Origin: Actinomycetota bacterium
GTDB taxonomy: Bacteria; Actinomycetota; Thermoleophilia; Gaiellales; Gaiellaceae
Reading direction: 5' to 3'
NCBI GenBank assembly: GCA_003152275.1
Contig: PLZU01000011.1
Coordinates: forward strand, 1-59,020
Length of the DNA: 59,020 nt
Below the pieces are notes generated by a model, which saw nothing but the letters and a program-made list of their open reading frames with translations, was not told the origin of the DNA and made no database searches. Of the stretch, positions 1 to 7,164 are shown one piece after another. Numbering within the stretch: position 1 is the first letter of the stretch; every line of letters starts with the position of its first letter. Made by a program: the position numbers and the translations under genes.

Positions 1-2
1 CG

Positions 3-995
3 CGGCTCGTCGGCCTGATCGCGATCGCGATCGTGATCGTCGTCGGTCTCGTCTTCTGGGTCGGCTCGTGCCAGGGCAAGGACAAGCAGGGCGAGTACAA
101 GAACTACGTGACGAAGGTCAAGGCGATCGCGAACGCGGACACGGCGCTCGGCAGAGAATTCGCAACCGAGCTCTCCTCGTCCCCGCTCAAGCAGTCCGAC
201 CTCGAGGCGAAGCTCGAGCAGTACGCCCAGCAGGAGCAGCAGGCGTACCAGCAAGCGCAGCAGATCCGGCCGCCCGGGCCGCTGCGGGCGATCCACCAGA
301 ACCTCATCGACGCGATCGAGTTGCGTGCGAAGGGCCTCACCGACCTCGGCGACACGCTTGCCCAGTCAGCGGCGACCAAGAACCAGACGGATACCGTCGC
401 GAAGCTGACGAGCGGAGGCGAGCTCTTGACCGCCAGCGACGTCGTGTGGGCGCAGCTGTACCTCGCGCCCGCGACGCAACAGCTGACAAGCCAGGGCGTA
501 ACGGGCGTCGTCATCCCGAGCTCGCAGTTCCTCGCGAACACCGACTTCGTCAGCGCCCGCTCCTTCGGCATCCTCCTGACGCGCCTTTCCGGTGCGTCGA
601 CCGGCGGCACGCCGAGCGGCAAGCACGGCGACGGGCTCGTGTCCGTCAAGGTGACGCCACAGGGCAGCGTCCTCACCACCAGCTCCGCGACGACGATCAA
701 GGTTTCCGCCGATCTCGCGTTCGCCGTCACGGTCGAGGACTCTGGTGACTTCAACGAGTTCAACGTTGTGGTGAACCTGACGATCGACGCGGGCGGTGCT
801 CCGATCAAGCTGCAGAAGAAGATCGCGCTGATTCAGCCGGCCCAGCAGCAGACGGTCACCTTCTCGAGCCTCAACCTGCCGACCTCGGCATACGGCAACA
901 AATCGACTCTCAAGGTCGATATCGCACCGGTTGCCGGCGAGATCAACACCTCGAACAACTCGGCGGCCTACACGGTCTTCTTCACCCTGAGTTAG
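3..995 (+). CDS. Membrane-anchored extracytoplasmic protein with CARDB-like C-terminus (5' end outside window)
   Basis: The frame is open from the first base, so the true start lies upstream; a GTG at 33 exists but falls inside the hydrophobic segment. About 20 residues of transmembrane helix (Ile/Val-rich, ending FWVGSC) are followed by a Gln/Lys/Ala-rich helical region (visible residues about 30-125), which suggests a coiled coil. The last 110 residues look like a beta-sandwich of the CARDB type: alternating hydrophobic strands and a terminal 'INTSNNSAAYTV' motif, as in bacterial Ig-like adhesion domains. The protein is probably a type II membrane protein facing the wall. It ends 10 bases before the DUF4446 gene and may be co-transcribed with it. 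No enzymatic motif is seen and the function is unknown. Confidence 0.7.
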   Translation, partial: RLVGLIAIAIVIVVGLVFWVGSCQGKDKQGEYKNYVTKVKAIANADTALGREFATELSSSPLKQSDLEAKLEQYAQQEQQAYQQAQQIRPPGPLRAIHQNLIDAIELRAKGLTDLGDTLAQSAATKNQTDTVAKLTSGGELLTASDVVWAQLYLAPATQQLTSQGVTGVVIPSSQFLANTDFVSARSFGILLTRLSGASTGGTPSGKHGDGLVSVKVTPQGSVLTTSSATTIKVSADLAFAVTVEDSGDFNEFNVVVNLTIDAGGAPIKLQKKIALIQPAQQQTVTFSSLNLPTSAYGNKSTLKVDIAPVAGEINTSNNSAAYTVFFTLS

Positions 996-1005
996 CGTTG
1001 GCCTG

Positions 1006-1488
1006 ATGCACCTCAGCGCCTCGGCCGCCGGCTGGATTGCGCTCGGCGCCGCCGCTGCAGCGGCCGTCGCGCTGCTCGCCGCCCTCGTTCACTCCCTGAC
1101 GCTGCGACGGGTCCGGAAGGCGCAACTCGTCCTGCTCGGCGGCGGCAAGGACGACCTCGTCGATTTCGCCGTCTCGCTGCAAGCCCGCATCGACGATCTG
1201 CATCGTGCGGTCGACGAGGTGGCCGCCGCGCTCGGGCGGCTCGACCGCCGCATCGACGACACCGTGTCGAAGACAGCGATCGTCCGCTACGACGCCTACG
1301 AGAACTCGGGCGGCCATCAGTCGGCCTCGGTTGCCATGCTCGACTCCTTCCGCACCGGCGTCGTCCTGAGTGCGATCCAGGGGCGGGACTATGCCCGGAT
1401 CTACGTGAAGGAGCTCGACCGGGGCCGCGCCTCCGTCGCCCTCTCGCCCGAAGAACTCGAAGCGGTCGAGCGGGCCATGGCCTCGTAG
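1006..1488 (+). CDS. DUF4446 family protein
   Basis: This 160-residue protein has one N-terminal membrane helix (about residues 8-30) and a cytoplasmic helical stretch (about 40-90). Its C-terminal core has the DUF4446 signature: 'IVRYDAYENSGG', 'LDSFRTGVVLS' and a closing 'LSPEELEAVERA'. Members are single-pass proteins of 150-170 residues in Firmicutes and Actinobacteria, often near chromosome-segregation or cell-envelope genes. The function is not known. It follows the membrane-anchored gene by 10 bases. The ATG start gives the full family length. Confidence 0.85.
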   Translation: MHLSASAAGWIALGAAAAAAVALLAALVHSLTLRRVRKAQLVLLGGGKDDLVDFAVSLQARIDDLHRAVDEVAAALGRLDRRIDDTVSKTAIVRYDAYENSGGHQSASVAMLDSFRTGVVLSAIQGRDYARIYVKELDRGRASVALSPEELEAVERAMAS

Positions 1489-1528
1489 CCTCTGTCACGA
1501 CTTCCACACGAAAGCGTCACGAAACCGT

Positions 1529-1615
1529 CGTGTCTGACACCGGGCCATGTTCCGTCCGGACTGGGCGACGTATCGGCACCCGCGAAACAGACCGGTGTCT
1601 GACACCGGGGCATGT
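1529..1615. repeat. Pair of REP-like palindromes, GTGTCTGACAC core
   Basis: Two copies of a short palindrome sit 65 bases apart in the gap before the HNH gene. The second is perfect: CCGGTGTC, one spacer base T, GACACCGG at 1592-1608. The first (core 1530-1540) has 5-base arms. Both continue with nearly the same tail (CGGGCCATGT and GGGGCATGT). A related palindrome with core GTCAGAC lies at 17201. This resembles dispersed REP elements mobilised by RAYT transposases; the transposase itself is not in the window. Confidence 0.65.
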
Positions 1616-1651
1616 CTCTTGAAAGCTGCCCGCTGGTACCTTTACGGCAGG

Positions 1652-2179
1652 GTGCAGCAAGTTCTGGTCTTGAACGCCAGCTACGAGCCGCTGAACGTGT
1701 GCACGGTTCGGCGTGCCCACGTACTGCTCTACAAGGGCAAGGCGGAGGTCATCGAGCACCTCGACCAGCCCCTCCGGTCGGCCACGGGCAGCTTCGTCTG
1801 GCCCCACGTGATCCGGCTACTCAACTACGTCCGGGTACCCCGGGCGATCCAGCGGAAGATCTCCCGCCGGGCGCTTTTCGCCCGGGATGGCTGGCGCTGT
1901 GTCTACTGCGGCACGACGAACGGGCGGCTCACCCTCGACCACGTCGTCCCACGATCGAAGGGCGGCGAGTCGATCTGGGAGAACGTCGTGACCGCCTGCG
2001 CGCCATGCAACCTCCGCAAGGGCGACCGCTCGCTCGAGCAGGTCGGGATGGAGCTGAAGACGCTGCCCCGCCCGCCGCAACCGGTGCTCTTCATCAAGCT
2101 CGCCGCGCCGCGCATCCCGCACGGCTGGACGCCGTACCTCGGCAAGCTCGGCACGGCCACCGCCACCGCCACCGCCTAG
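1652..2179 (+). CDS. HNH endonuclease family protein
   Basis: The core matches the common 'VLNASYEPLNVCTVRRA' HNH family. An N-terminal strand-rich domain is followed by the zinc/HNH module: 'CVYCG', 'LTLDHVVPRSKGG' (catalytic His) and a second CxxC ('CAPCNLRKG'). I chose the GTG at 1652 because family members start just before VLNASYEPL. The longer frame from 1547 would run through the REP-like repeats. The product is 175 residues, close to the family's 165-185. The last codons are (GCC ACC) repeats giving an Ala-Thr tail. These proteins are usually lone genes and their DNA target is not established. Confidence 0.85.
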   Translation: MQQVLVLNASYEPLNVCTVRRAHVLLYKGKAEVIEHLDQPLRSATGSFVWPHVIRLLNYVRVPRAIQRKISRRALFARDGWRCVYCGTTNGRLTLDHVVPRSKGGESIWENVVTACAPCNLRKGDRSLEQVGMELKTLPRPPQPVLFIKLAAPRIPHGWTPYLGKLGTATATATA

Positions 2180-2199
2180 AGCGCGCGCATGTGACGATT

Positions 2200-2215
2200 C
2201 GGCGCCACGGCGCCG
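2200..2215. repeat. Inverted repeat between HNH and SIMPL genes
   Basis: CGGCGCC-AC-GGCGCCG, with 7-base arms and a 2-base centre, lies just after the HNH stop. There is no T-run. It could be a weak transcription end for the HNH gene or a protein-binding palindrome. Nothing else shows in this 46-base gap. Confidence 0.3.
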
Positions 2216-2225
2216 TATCACCCAC

Positions 2226-2930
2226 ATGATGCGACTTCGCTCCATCCTCCTTATCGCGGGCTTCCTGCTCGTGGCCTCGGCAATCGCCGGCGTCGCGCAG
2301 CCGCGAATCGGCCACGCTGCCGGAACCACGACGCCAAAGACGATCACCGTGACGGGCGACGGCTCGGTGACGACGGTGCCCAACCAGGCCGGGTTCGACT
2401 TCACGGTCGACACGAGGGCGAGCACCGCCAAGGCCGCCCTCGCCCAGAACGCCGACGCCGCTGCAGCCGTCGCAGCAGCCGTCAAGAACGCAGGCGTTGA
2501 CGCGGCCGACATCCAGACGAGCCAGGTCTCGCTCTCGCCACAGACGAGCCAGGCGGGGACGGACATCATCGGCTACGCCGCGTCGAACACCATCTCGGTG
2601 ACAGCGGCAATCGCCAAAGCTGGCTCGATCGTCGACGCCGCCGTCGGCGCGGGCGCGGACGGCGTGTCGGGGCCGAGCCTCTCACTCTCCGATCAGGACG
2701 TGCAGTACCAGGACGCCTTGAAGAAGGCCGTCGCCAACGCCCACGACAAGGCGCAGGCGCTCGCGGACGCCGGCGGGCTCAGCCTCGGCGGCGTGCAGAC
2801 GATCGTCGAAGGCGGAGGCCAGGTTCCCCTGCCGTTCGCACAGAAGGCCGGCGTTTCGGCCGGGGTCGCGATCGAGCCGGGCTCGCAGACGATCGACGCA
2901 AGCGTCAGCGTCACCTACGAGGCGTCCTAA
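2226..2930 (+). CDS. SIMPL domain (DUF541) exported protein
   Basis: A 234-residue secreted or periplasm-like protein. A signal peptide is visible (MMRLRSILL, hydrophobic core, AxA-type cleavage near residue 25). The SIMPL/DUF541 fold follows: 'ITVTGDGSVTTVPNQAGFDF', the Ala-rich helix 'AKAALAQNADAAAAVAAAVK', 'VDAADIQTSQVSLSP' and 'ALKKAVANAHDKAQALADAGG'. Family members (E. coli YggE, Brucella BP26) are associated with oxidative-stress tolerance, and some form ring-shaped oligomers; no enzyme activity is established. The gene converges on the sulfurtransferase with its stop codon overlapping that gene's stop by 3 bases. Confidence 0.88.
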   Translation: MMRLRSILLIAGFLLVASAIAGVAQPRIGHAAGTTTPKTITVTGDGSVTTVPNQAGFDFTVDTRASTAKAALAQNADAAAAVAAAVKNAGVDAADIQTSQVSLSPQTSQAGTDIIGYAASNTISVTAAIAKAGSIVDAAVGAGADGVSGPSLSLSDQDVQYQDALKKAVANAHDKAQALADAGGLSLGGVQTIVEGGGQVPLPFAQKAGVSAGVAIEPGSQTIDASVSVTYEAS

Positions 2931-3637
2931 CCGCGCTCGACCGGCAGGCCTCGCTTCGACCACTCGCTCCACGAGCCGGGATAGAGCTTTCCGTCCCGGC
3001 CGTGGAGCGACGCGCGATGAAGCACGACACACGCGGTGACACCGGAGCCGCAGTAGGCGACCAGCTCGCCTTCCGGGAGCTCGGGCTGCGCCTCTGCCCA
3101 GGGCGCGTTCAGCGAGCCGGGGATGCGGCCCGGCGGGTCGTCGATCGGGTTCGGCTCGCCGCGCCAACGAGACGTGGGACGCGCGTCGACGAGCCTCAGG
3201 CCCGGATCCGCCAGGCGGCGGGCGATCTCCTCTGCCGTGATCGTGTCGCCGGCGCGCTCGCGCGGCACGAACTCGGCGGGCTCGATCTGCTCGTCACCCG
3301 GGCGCAGAGGACCACCCCATGCGTCGAGGCCGCCGATCAGCACGCCGCAGTCGTCGTGGCCGAAGTGCCGCAGCAGCCACCAGAGCCGCTCGGCACCGCC
3401 CAGCGTCCCGTAGGCGACGACGAGCACGTCCCGCCCGATGCCTGCGCGCGACGCCGCGGCCGCGAACGCCTCTGCCGATGGCAGCGGATGCCTCCCCGCG
3501 GCGGGCACCGAGAGGTCCGAAAGCTCCTCGTCGACGTCAAGGAACGAGGCGCCCGGGATGTGCCCGGTGAGGTAGAGCTCCCGCCCCCGACCGGGCGCAC
3601 CGAGCTCCCACCGGCAGTCGACGAACTGTGTCCGCAC
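2927..3637 (-). CDS. Two-domain rhodanese-type sulfurtransferase
   Basis: Two tandem rhodanese domains. The N-terminal one (residues 1-115) is the inactive type, with 'GHIPGASFLDVDEELS' and 'VVAYGTLGGAERLWWLLR'. The C-terminal domain carries the active loop 'AYCGSGVTACVV', with catalytic Cys followed by GSGVTA, the pattern of thiosulfate and 3-mercaptopyruvate sulfurtransferases. It should transfer sulfur from thiosulfate or mercaptopyruvate to a thiol or cyanide acceptor. I chose the GTG at 3637 (VRTQFVDCRWELG), giving 236 residues, shorter than the usual 270-290. An upstream extension to 3757 would run into the divergent L,D-transpeptidase gene. The substrate cannot be told from sequence. 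Confidence 0.85.
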   Translation of the reverse strand: MRTQFVDCRWELGAPGRGRELYLTGHIPGASFLDVDEELSDLSVPAAGRHPLPSAEAFAAAASRAGIGRDVLVVAYGTLGGAERLWWLLRHFGHDDCGVLIGGLDAWGGPLRPGDEQIEPAEFVPRERAGDTITAEEIARRLADPGLRLVDARPTSRWRGEPNPIDDPPGRIPGSLNAPWAEAQPELPEGELVAYCGSGVTACVVLHRASLHGRDGKLYPGSWSEWSKRGLPVERG

Positions 3638-3699
3638 CGCCCGCGAGCGTAGCGGGGGATTGCGCTCTATCGCACGAGGGGAGTACAACGCTGAGAGGA

Positions 3700-4755
3700 A
3701 TGCAGCATCGCCTGTGGGTCGCTGGTGGAGCTCTACTCGCCGTGTGCGGCCTCGCACTGTCGGCCGGCGGCGCCTACGCCTACTACTTTGACTCGACCCG
3801 CACCGATGTGATCGCCGCCGGCGTGCAGATCGACGGCGTCGACGTCGGCGGGCTCCATGCCGGGGAGGCTCGGCAGCTTCTCGAGACCCGCCTGGCGGAA
3901 CGCCTCCGCGAACCCGTCACCCTCGTCTACGGCCCGCATCGCTTCGCGGTACTTCCCACGCGCGCAGGGCTCCACGTGGAGATCGCGGCGACGGTGGGGG
4001 CAGCCGTGCAAGCATCGCGCAGCGGGAGCCTCGCGCACCGCTTCTTCCGCGACGCGGGCGGGCAGCCGCTCCAGGAAGCGATCCCGCTGCAGGCTGCGCT
4101 CTCCCCGCGCCACCTCGAGACGCTGGTCGACCACGTCGCCCAGGTCGTCGACAGTCCGGCCCGGAACGCGCGCGTCGAGCCAAAACCGCTCGCAACCGGG
4201 CTGCGCATCGTCCCAGCGCGCCCCGGCCTCGCGGTGAAGCGTCCGCTGCTCGAGCGCGCACTCACCTCTGCGCTCCTTGCGTTCGACGGACCGCGCACGC
4301 TCACGGTGCCGACGCGGCCGCTACAGCCGCACGTGAGCACCTCGAAACTGACGAAACGGTACGGAACGTACATCCTCGTCAGCCGCGAGACGTTCACGCT
4401 CCGCCTCTACAAGAACCTGAAGCTCACGAAGACCTACCGAATCGCGGTGGGCCAAGCGGGCCTCGAGACGCCCGCGGGCGAGTACACGATCAACGACAAG
4501 CAGGTGAACCCGTCCTGGCACGTACCGCTGAGCCCGTGGGCGGGCGCTCTTGCCGGCCACATCATTCCGCCGGGCCCTGACGACCCGATCAAGGCGCGCT
4601 GGATGGGCTTCTTCGACGGCGCCGGCATCCATGGCACGGTCGAGACGTGGTCGATCGGCAGTGCCGCATCGCACGGCTGCATCCGGATGACGATCCCCGA
4701 CGTCGAGGATCTGTACCCGCGTGTGCCGCTGCACACCCCGATCTACGTGGGCTGA
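3700..4755 (+). CDS. L,D-transpeptidase with PG-binding-4 (VanW-associated) domain
   Basis: A 351-residue envelope protein. It has an N-terminal membrane/signal segment (residues 5-25) and a PG_binding_4-like domain (about 35-215: 'VIAAGVQIDGVDVGGLHAGEA'). A YkuD catalytic domain (about 230-350) ends in the motif 'GSAASHGCIRM', with catalytic His and Cys. It forms 3-3 or 4-3 cross-links in peptidoglycan, or anchors proteins, outside the membrane. I chose the ATG at 3700 over the frame-open start at 3628, because 3628 would place 24 Arg/Ser-rich residues before the signal segment. A stable hairpin follows the stop. Confidence 0.88.
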   Translation: MQHRLWVAGGALLAVCGLALSAGGAYAYYFDSTRTDVIAAGVQIDGVDVGGLHAGEARQLLETRLAERLREPVTLVYGPHRFAVLPTRAGLHVEIAATVGAAVQASRSGSLAHRFFRDAGGQPLQEAIPLQAALSPRHLETLVDHVAQVVDSPARNARVEPKPLATGLRIVPARPGLAVKRPLLERALTSALLAFDGPRTLTVPTRPLQPHVSTSKLTKRYGTYILVSRETFTLRLYKNLKLTKTYRIAVGQAGLETPAGEYTINDKQVNPSWHVPLSPWAGALAGHIIPPGPDDPIKARWMGFFDGAGIHGTVETWSIGSAASHGCIRMTIPDVEDLYPRVPLHTPIYVG

Positions 4756-4892
4756 GAAGGGGCGGCGCCGAAGCGCCGCCCCTTCCCAAGTGTGAGCCGG
4801 ATCTGCTTGCCGCAGTCCGCACACTCCGTGCGGGCTGCCCCCTTGCGCGTCGCGCGCTCGATGGGCACGGGCCTAACGCACGTACACGTCAT
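4743..4892 (-). CDS. Small putative zinc-ribbon protein coupled to amt
   Basis: A 49-residue ORF whose ATG overlaps the TGA of the ammonium transporter (ATGA at 4889-4892), the same coupling used by every other junction from the acetyltransferase to amt. Four cysteines are arranged as 'CTC' near the N-terminus and 'CADC' in the middle ('TECADCGKQIRL'), which could form a small zinc knuckle. The C-terminal part is encoded by the hairpin at 4756-4785 and runs 13 bases into the end of the convergent transpeptidase gene. I know of no named family. The coupling and Cys pattern argue for a real gene, and the hairpin overlap argues caution. Confidence 0.5.
   Translation of the reverse strand: MTCTCVRPVPIERATRKGAARTECADCGKQIRLTLGKGRRFGAAPSQPT
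4756..4785. terminator. GC-rich hairpin between convergent genes
   Basis: Perfect 13-base arms (4756-4768 and 4773-4785, starting GAAGGGGCGGCGC) with a CGAA loop stand directly after the transpeptidase stop. There is no U-tract on either strand. Position between convergent transcription units suggests a bidirectional terminator or mRNA 3' stabiliser. It also lies within the reading frame of the small zinc-ribbon ORF. Confidence 0.6.
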
Positions 4893-6310
4893 GGCGACGT
4901 CACCGGACTCGGCTGGATTGCGTGCGCGGTTGCACCTGCCGGTGCATGGCTGTGGGCAGCGCCGAGATGCCCGTGGCTCTCGGTGCCGTAGCCGCCAGGA
5001 ACCGGGATGTAGAACTCGGGATAGCCCCACATGCCGTGCTCGTGCACGTCGAGACCGCCCGATTCGACTTCCGGTGAGACGCGGATGCCCCAGATCTTGT
5101 TCAGCACCCAGAGGCAGCCGTACGACGTCCCGAAGGTGAAGGCGCCGACGGCGACGAGGCCGAGGGCCTGCACGCCGAGCTGGTGGAAGCCCCCGCCGTA
5201 CACGAGGCCTTTCGTGCCCGTCCCGAGGTTCTTCGCGAGGAGCGGCACGGCAAAGAGCCCGCACGCTAGCGTGCCCCAGACGCCTGACATGCCGTGCACG
5301 GCGACTGCGCCGATGGGATCGTCGATGCCGATCCGCTCGACGAAGATGACGCCGAACACCGCGATCGCGCCGGAGCCGGCCCCGATCACGATCGCCGCCC
5401 ATGGCGCAACGAAGCCTGACGCCGCGGTGATCGCCACGAGGGCGCCGAGCGCGCCGTTCAGCATCATCGAGATGTCGGGCTTGCCGAGCTTCAGCCATGC
5501 GATCACCATCCCGGTGACGGCTCCCGTGGCCGCGGCGATGTTCGTCGTCAGCGCGACGTACCCGAAGTAGCCGAAGCCTCCGAAGTCGACCGAGAGCGTC
5601 GAGCCCGGATTGAAGCCGAACCAGCCGAACCAGAGGATCAGCGTTCCGAGAACGGCGAAGGGGATGTTGTGGCCCGGAATCGGGTTCGCGCGGCCATCCT
5701 TGCCGAACTTGCCGATGCGGGGACCGAGAATCAGCGCCCCGGCGAGCCCGGCCAGCGCACCCTGGTAGTGCACGACGGTCGAGCCGGCGAAGTCCTGCAT
5801 GCCCTTGGCGAACAGCCAGCCGTGCGGGCTCCAGATCCAGTGCGAGACGATCGAGTACGTGATCGTGAACCAGATGCCGAAGACGAAGTACACCCAGAGC
5901 TTGGCGCGCTCTGCCATGGCGCCCCAGACGATCGCGAGCGACACGCCTGCGAACACGACCTCGAACAGGTAGCCGGCGGCGCCGGGAATCTCCGAGAACC
6001 AGTCGTACGGCTTCTGCCCGACGGCGATCATCGAGTTGACCGACGGGAAGAAGCCCGCCGTGCCGCTGAACCAACCGCCGTCCCCGAAGGCGATACCGAA
6101 CCCGACCATCCAGTAGACGATCGAGCAGATACCGAAGATGAGCACGTTCTTGCCGGCGATGTGCCCGGCGTTCTTCATGCGCGTGAGCCCTGCCTCGAGG
6201 AAAGCGAAGCCGGCCTGCATGAACATGACGAGGACCGCCGTGACGACGACCCAGATCGTGCTCGCCGCGATCAGCAGATCATGGTTCGTAACCGCTGCTG
6301 CTCCGATCAT
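4889..6310 (-). CDS. amt: Ammonium transporter (Amt/MEP/Rh family)
   Basis: A 473-residue polytopic membrane protein with the Amt hallmarks: 'FMQAGFAFLEAGLTRMKNAG', the signature region 'DFAGSTVVHYQGALAGLAGA', 'WFGWFGFNPGSTL' and the second-half 'MSGVWGTLACGLFAVP'. It conducts ammonium into the cell and forms trimers that P-II can plug from the cytoplasm. Its ATG overlaps the P-II gene's TGA (ATGA at 6307-6310), so the pair is translationally coupled, the classic glnK-amtB partnership. The cytoplasmic C-terminal tail is His/Gly-rich ('HEHGMWGYPEFYIPVPGGYG', 'HGHLGAAHSHAPAG'). Confidence 0.95.
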   Translation of the reverse strand: MIGAAAVTNHDLLIAASTIWVVVTAVLVMFMQAGFAFLEAGLTRMKNAGHIAGKNVLIFGICSIVYWMVGFGIAFGDGGWFSGTAGFFPSVNSMIAVGQKPYDWFSEIPGAAGYLFEVVFAGVSLAIVWGAMAERAKLWVYFVFGIWFTITYSIVSHWIWSPHGWLFAKGMQDFAGSTVVHYQGALAGLAGALILGPRIGKFGKDGRANPIPGHNIPFAVLGTLILWFGWFGFNPGSTLSVDFGGFGYFGYVALTTNIAAATGAVTGMVIAWLKLGKPDISMMLNGALGALVAITAASGFVAPWAAIVIGAGSGAIAVFGVIFVERIGIDDPIGAVAVHGMSGVWGTLACGLFAVPLLAKNLGTGTKGLVYGGGFHQLGVQALGLVAVGAFTFGTSYGCLWVLNKIWGIRVSPEVESGGLDVHEHGMWGYPEFYIPVPGGYGTESHGHLGAAHSHAPAGATAHAIQPSPVTSP

Positions 6311-6657
6311 CCGACTTCCACCTCCTCCAGGCGCAAACCCGTTCGGTTGTGCGTGACGTTTTCAATGGGCGTCGACCACACGAGCCCGTCTCCGGACTCG
6401 TTGCCGCTGTGAGCGGCAGCGACGATTGCTCCGACGACCGCTTCGACCTTGGCGTCGCCGACGACGAAGATCAGCATCGCCTTGGGCAGAAAGCGCGACT
6501 CGAAGACGCGTCCGCGGTACTCGTGCGTGACGCCGCGCTCGCGCCCGTGTCCGACGGCCTCGATCACCGTGACACCGACGTGACCCGTCTCTTCTTCGAC
6601 GGCGTCGATCACGGTTTCGATCCGCTCGCGTATGACAACTGCCTCAACCTTCGTCAC
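6307..6657 (-). CDS. glnB: Nitrogen regulatory protein P-II
   Basis: A 116-residue P-II protein starting at a GTG at 6657 (VTKVEAVVIRERIETV). The T-loop region reads 'GRERGVTHEYRGRVFESRFL', followed by 'PKAMLIFVVGD'; the B-loop region is 'SGNESGDGLVWSTPIENV' before the C-terminal RTG. The classic T-loop is GHTELYRGAEY, so the modification residue Tyr51 aligns with Phe in 'RVF', while Tyr46 is kept. Uridylylation or adenylylation at position 51 would therefore be impossible. It senses ATP/ADP and 2-oxoglutarate and should regulate the Amt encoded next to it. Its GTG overlaps the acetyltransferase stop (GTGA). It could equally be named glnK given the amt linkage. Confidence 0.92.
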   Translation of the reverse strand: MTKVEAVVIRERIETVIDAVEEETGHVGVTVIEAVGHGRERGVTHEYRGRVFESRFLPKAMLIFVVGDAKVEAVVGAIVAAAHSGNESGDGLVWSTPIENVTHNRTGLRLEEVEVG

Positions 6658-7154
6658 GCCACCACCCCCGCTCGTCGTTCGAGCAACAACACGTCGCGCC
6701 ATTCGCCGTTCAGCTCGCCGAGGCGCTCGCGCACGCCGACGAGACGAAAGCCGCAACCCAGATGGAGCCGAACGCTCGCTTTGTTCTCCGGGAAGATCCC
6801 GGCCTCGAGCGTCCAGATCCCTTCCGCCTCGGAGCGCGCGATCAGTGCCTCGAGCAGACCTCGCCCGACACCCTGGCCTTGCGCCCACGACGCGACGTAC
6901 ACGCTGTTCTCCGCGACGCCGCGATAGCAGCCGCGGTCCGACGACGGCGTCAGCGCCGCCCAGCCCGCGGTCTTGCCATCGAGCTCCGCGACAAGCCTGA
7001 TCGCCGAATGCGCGGCGTCCCACTGCTCCCACGCAGGCACGCCGGTCTCGAACGTCGCGTTGCCCGTTCGGATGCCGTCCTCGTAGATCTGCGCGACCTC
7101 CTGCCAGTCCAGTGGCTGGAGGTCGCGGAGCTCCAGGCGTATGAGAGTCCTCAA
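6654..7154 (-). CDS. GNAT acetyltransferase of the phosphinothricin / methionine sulfoximine type
   Basis: A 166-residue GNAT protein. Family landmarks of PAT/Bar/MnaT enzymes are visible: 'IYEDGIRTGNATFET' near the N-terminus, 'ENSVYVA', the acetyl-CoA loop 'QGQGVGRGLLEALI' and the C-terminal 'GFRLVGVRERLGELNGEWRD'. These enzymes N-acetylate phosphinothricin, methionine sulfoximine or methionine sulfone, which inhibit glutamine synthetase. Here the gene sits 10 bases after glnA and overlaps the P-II start, so it is embedded in the nitrogen operon. The TTG at 7154 is the only plausible start before the first strand. The exact substrate is inference. Confidence 0.85.
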   Translation of the reverse strand: MRTLIRLELRDLQPLDWQEVAQIYEDGIRTGNATFETGVPAWEQWDAAHSAIRLVAELDGKTAGWAALTPSSDRGCYRGVAENSVYVASWAQGQGVGRGLLEALIARSEAEGIWTLEAGIFPENKASVRLHLGCGFRLVGVRERLGELNGEWRDVLLLERRAGVVA

Positions 7155-7164
7155 CGCGATCGGC

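Noticed and set aside
3628..3699. An N-terminal extension of the L,D-transpeptidase
   Set aside because: It would place 24 unrelated residues before a clean signal segment and overlap the start of the divergent sulfurtransferase.
4743..6074. A 443-codon minus-strand frame running through amt
   Set aside because: Only its last 49 codons (from the ATG at 4892) are annotated. The rest is an out-of-frame reading of amt.
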